Source of the DNA: JBNJDJ01 sp051744845
GTDB lineage: Bacteria > Bacillota > Clostridia > Peptostreptococcales > Acidaminobacteraceae
DNA: 44,939 bases
Reading direction: 5' to 3'
NCBI GenBank assembly: GCA_051744845.1
Contig: JBNJDJ010000008.1
Span: forward strand, 1-44,939
Shown here: positions 42,521-44,939 of the stretch, piece after piece
How positions within the stretch are numbered: position 1 is the stretch's first letter
Layout: each line of letters starts with the position of its first letter
Made by a program: the position numbers and the translations under genes
Notes under the pieces: model-generated
Told to the model about the DNA's origin: nothing
What the model saw: the letters and a program-made list of their open reading frames with translations, nothing else
The model's database searches: none

Positions 42521-43795
42521 TTATTCAATATTATTTTGTAAAGCATCTTCTGATTCTTGTTTATCTTTTTCAAATATTTGTAATTTAATTTCTTCTTTAG
42601 ATAGTTCAAAATCGGTGATTTTATCATTATCAATATTAATTTCTATCTTACCTGTTTTAGTTGATTTATCAAAATCTTTTCCATCAACTTGTAATTCAAT
42701 ATCTTTTTTAGTCATTTCATTTAAATTTGATTTTACACCTTTTAATTGAACCGTAATATTCTCGTCACTTTCATCTAGTTTAAAATCTAAGCTTTGATCT
42801 AAATTTAAAAACGCAATTTCTTCTTTATTAAATTTATATTCCTTAATTATTATTGGTTCAATATTATATTTAAAAGTAAATGAATTTTTATCATTTACTA
42901 AAGACACATTATTAGGTAAAGATATTTGGGTTTCTAATTTATCACTTTTTTCAAATCCTTCAATGTTTATAGTATTAGTTTTTAATTTATCTATTTTATC
43001 AACATTTTCTTTTTTACCCATAACTTTAACTTCCGATGGTATTAATTCATATGAAGTTAATTTATAGTCTTCATCTAAATTATAATTTAAATCAGGTTCT
43101 ACTTCTATTTCTTTTTTATAAAAAATATCTAAATTTAAATTAGTATAATCTTTTTCTAAGGTAACTCCTTTGACAATATTCCCTTTTTCATTTACAGGCA
43201 TTAAACTTATTTTTTCATTTACAGATTTAGTTACACCATTTAAATTAAAAATACCTTTAATAAATTCAATATTATTAATTTTACTTTCAGGTCCTGTAAC
43301 TTTGACTTTATTAAACTCTATATCTTTATTTCTATAAATATAATTTGTAGGCAAATTACTTTCTAAACTTACGTTTACATCGAATATTTTTTGTTCAATT
43401 TTTTCCAATTCAATTTGTATATTACTAGGCATTACTTTTACAATATCCACATCGTTATTAAATGATTTAGCTTCTACAGGTATATTATTAATTCCACTTC
43501 TATAGCCTAATAAATCAGCTTTTAAAGACAAATCTGACTTTTTCAAAGTTAATATATCATTCCTTCTTCCGTTAACTTTTACATCAACAAAGAATTGATT
43601 TTTATTTTTTATAATCATATCTTTTTCTTTAATATATTCTACATTTAATAATTGAACATTAAGGTCTTCTATAGTTTTATCTACAGTTGGATTTACTTGA
43701 TCCATAACATATACCCAAAATAATAAAGAAAAAAATATTGCGAACAGTTTTATACCAATATTATTTAAAAACCTTTCTTTAAAAAAATTATTCAT
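42521..43795 (-). CDS. cdaR: YbbR-domain protein CdaR, regulator of CdaA
   Basis: This 424-aa protein has an N-terminal membrane helix (about 13-28) and an extracytoplasmic part made of several YbbR repeats of about 80 residues, e.g. VNGRRNDILTL, VTGPESKINNIEFI and VMGKKENVDKID. In Firmicutes it interacts with and modulates the diadenylate cyclase CdaA. Its start overlaps the cdaA stop by 8 bases. The usual third gene, glmM, is absent here and replaced by a sigma-54 activator gene. Confidence 0.9.
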   Translation of the reverse strand: MNNFFKERFLNNIGIKLFAIFFSLLFWVYVMDQVNPTVDKTIEDLNVQLLNVEYIKEKDMIIKNKNQFFVDVKVNGRRNDILTLKKSDLSLKADLLGYRSGINNIPVEAKSFNNDVDIVKVMPSNIQIELEKIEQKIFDVNVSLESNLPTNYIYRNKDIEFNKVKVTGPESKINNIEFIKGIFNLNGVTKSVNEKISLMPVNEKGNIVKGVTLEKDYTNLNLDIFYKKEIEVEPDLNYNLDEDYKLTSYELIPSEVKVMGKKENVDKIDKLKTNTINIEGFEKSDKLETQISLPNNVSLVNDKNSFTFKYNIEPIIIKEYKFNKEEIAFLNLDQSLDFKLDESDENITVQLKGVKSNLNEMTKKDIELQVDGKDFDKSTKTGKIEINIDNDKITDFELSKEEIKLQIFEKDKQESEDALQNNIE

Positions 43796-44621
43796 TATTC
43801 ACCTCGTATTTATTTTTTAACCAATCAATAAATGTTTTTTTATCCTTTTTAATATCAAATTCAGAAGTTAAATTCTCACTTAATCTATCTGAGTCTAAAT
43901 TTCTAATTATTTCTCCTTCTTTTACTAAAGAAATAGCTCCTGTTTCCTCACTAACAATTACAATAATAGCATCAGATACTTCTGATAATCCTAAACCTGC
44001 TCTATGTCTTGTACCCAATTCTCTACTTAAATTCTTTTTAGTAGATAAAGGTAAATAACAATTAGCAGCTATTATAGAATTTTCTCTAATAATTAAGGCA
44101 CCGTCATGTAATGGATTTTTTTCATAAAAAATACTAATTAACAATTCAGATGATATATCAGAATTCAGATTAATCCCAGTACTTATATAATCGCCTAAAC
44201 CAGTATTTTTTTCTAAAACTATCAAAGCACCAATTTTTTGACTAGATAAATATTTAGTAGCACCAACTATTTCTTTTATAGTATTAATTGTTTTAATATT
44301 TTTATTGTTAAAAATATCCTTCCTAATAAATTTATTTCTACCTATATATTCTAAAGCTCTTCTTAATTCAGGTTGAAATACAATTAATAATGCAAAAAAA
44401 CCTAACTTCATTGTATTATCTAAAATAAAATGCATCGTATATAACTTTGCTAAATCTGATAACTTAGATACAACCATCAAAATTATCAAACCTTTAATCA
44501 ATTGTTCAGCTCTCGTTCCCTTTATTAAAACTAATAATTTATAAAATACAAAAGAAACTATAATTATATCTAAAACATCTAATAAGCGAATACTAGAAAA
44601 AATTTCAAAAATCAATTTCAT
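43788..44621 (-). CDS. cdaA: Diadenylate cyclase CdaA
   Basis: This 277-aa membrane cyclase has three N-terminal helices (about 13-33, 42-60 and 66-84) and the DAC domain, with catalytic DGA at 173-175 (NPLHDGALII) and RHR at 205-207 (GTRHRAGLGLS). It makes c-di-AMP from two ATP, which controls potassium, osmolyte and cell-wall homeostasis. It is the first gene of a unit with cdaR and the sigma-54 activator, with a promoter at 44661-44689. SD GGAGGATT precedes the ATG. Confidence 0.95.
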   Translation of the reverse strand: MKLIFEIFSSIRLLDVLDIIIVSFVFYKLLVLIKGTRAEQLIKGLIILMVVSKLSDLAKLYTMHFILDNTMKLGFFALLIVFQPELRRALEYIGRNKFIRKDIFNNKNIKTINTIKEIVGATKYLSSQKIGALIVLEKNTGLGDYISTGINLNSDISSELLISIFYEKNPLHDGALIIRENSIIAANCYLPLSTKKNLSRELGTRHRAGLGLSEVSDAIIVIVSEETGAISLVKEGEIIRNLDSDRLSENLTSEFDIKKDKKTFIDWLKNKYEVNNE

Positions 44622-44660
44622 AAATCCTCCATAAAATAGTAGTATGATATTCTATTATTA

Positions 44661-44689
44661 ATTCTATCATTTTTAAATTGGTTTAACAA
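44661..44689 (-). promoter_or_regulatory. Sigma-A promoter of cdaA
   Basis: On the minus strand TTGTTA (44689-44684), a 17-base spacer and TAGAAT (44666-44661) lie about 40 bases upstream of the cdaA ATG. Confidence 0.6.
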
Positions 44690-44713
44690 CTTAGGAAAAA
44701 AGAAAAATTTAAA

Positions 44714-44755
44714 TTAAAAAAAACACATAAACCTGCATTTAAGCAAATTCATATG
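44714..44755 (-). terminator. Intrinsic terminator of the tRNA cluster
   Basis: As RNA on the minus strand, CAUAUGAAUUUGC (44755-44743) pairs with GCAGGUUUAUGUG (44736-44724) using several G-U pairs, followed by eight or more U residues. It lies just after tRNA-Phe. Confidence 0.8.
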
Positions 44756-44763
44756 CCTTTATA

Positions 44764-44839
44764 TGGTGCCCGGAGGCGGATTCGAACCACCGACACGAGG
44801 ATTTTCAGTCCACTGCTCTACCTACTGAGCTATCCGGGC
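44764..44839 (-). tRNA. tRNA-Phe (anticodon GAA)
   Basis: The acceptor stem GCCCGGA pairs with TCCGGGC, and the CCA end is encoded. The anticodon loop reads CTGAAAATC, and the T-arm GTTCGAATC is intact. The length is 76 bases. It lies two bases downstream of tRNA-Pro in the same transcript. Confidence 0.97.
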
Positions 44840-44841
44840 AT

Positions 44842-44918
44842 TGGTCGGGATGGCAGGATTTGAACCTGCGGCCCTCTGGTCCCAAACCAGATGCGCTACC
44901 AAACTGCGCCACATCCCG
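44842..44918 (-). tRNA. tRNA-Pro (anticodon TGG)
   Basis: The acceptor stem CGGGATG pairs with CATCCCG, and the CCA end is encoded. The anticodon loop reads TTTGGGA with anticodon TGG, and the T-arm is GGTTCAAATCC. The length is 77 bases. Further tRNA genes may continue beyond the right edge. Confidence 0.97.
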
Positions 44919-44939
44919 TTGTATTTATTTTTATGGCAG

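Noticed and set aside
44934..44939. 3' end of a third tRNA at the right edge
   Set aside because: Only six bases (CTGCCA on the minus strand) are visible, too few to support a call.
1..44939. CRISPR arrays, insertion sequences, prophage or toxin-antitoxin and defence systems
   Set aside because: I found no regular direct repeats with spacers, transposase, integrase or phage structural genes in the window.

Overview
This is an AT-rich chromosomal window from a low-GC, Gram-positive anaerobe of the Clostridia/Tissierellia type. The exact genus cannot be settled from the sequence. Signs of that lineage are amino-acid fermentation genes (branched-chain 2-oxoacid:ferredoxin oxidoreductase with butyrate kinase and phosphate butyryltransferase; threonine dehydrogenase with glycine C-acetyltransferase), a ferredoxin/NAD(P)H electron-bifurcating complex, a glmS ribozyme, cdaA-cdaR, RelQ, CheV, strong AGGAGG ribosome binding sites and U-tract terminators. 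Nearly every gene is on the minus strand. The exceptions are a 29-codon peptide gene (6785-6874) and a diguanylate cyclase (30002-31018).

Layout from left to right. (1) 1-5815: the first codons of an unknown secreted or membrane protein, then a three-subunit Stn-like (NuoE/NuoF/NuoG-GltD fusion) transhydrogenase operon with a near-consensus promoter. (2) 5979-8070: two duplicated HAD phosphatases flanking the tiny peptide gene, then a FlK-like hotdog thioesterase. (3) 8119-15905: housekeeping and signalling genes: an orphan, a metallophosphoesterase, RelQ, a HAD phosphatase, a TIGR01212 radical SAM enzyme, a KdpD-like Usp, a small P-loop protein, rlmN, a PHP phosphatase, a D-2-hydroxyacid dehydrogenase and a PilZ protein. 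(4) 15950-19387: pyruvate carboxylase. (5) 19566-25365: an unusual five-gene operon (lipoprotein, response regulator, histidine kinase, folD, RCC1-repeat membrane protein). (6) 25489-29811: cheV, then queG-tdh-kbl. (7) 30002-33976: a GGDEF protein, an orphan anchored protein, and glmS with its ribozyme. (8) 34271-40637: a 2-oxoacid:ferredoxin oxidoreductase, P-loop ATPase, butyrate kinase, phosphotransbutyrylase and second butyrate kinase operon. It is preceded by a GG-N10-GC sigma-54 promoter, and the matching PAS/AAA+ activator gene lies directly upstream, in the cdaA-cdaR transcription unit. (9) 44764-44918: tRNA-Phe and tRNA-Pro.

The metabolic genes fit together as amino-acid fermentation. 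Branched-chain oxoacids (or similar) would be oxidised to acyl-CoA plus reduced ferredoxin, with ATP made through Ptb/Buk. Threonine would go to glycine plus acetyl-CoA. The Stn-like complex would balance ferredoxin, NADH and NADPH, and pyruvate carboxylase would refill oxaloacetate. Three nucleotide second-messenger systems are represented: (p)ppGpp, c-di-GMP and c-di-AMP. I see no phage, transposon, CRISPR array or obvious defence island. The most unusual signals are regulatory: the 29-aa peptide gene, the queG leader hairpin between SD and start, and an SD-like site just before the glmS ribozyme cleavage site. No intergenic gap exceeds 300 bases; the longest (33977-34270) holds the ribozyme and a terminator.
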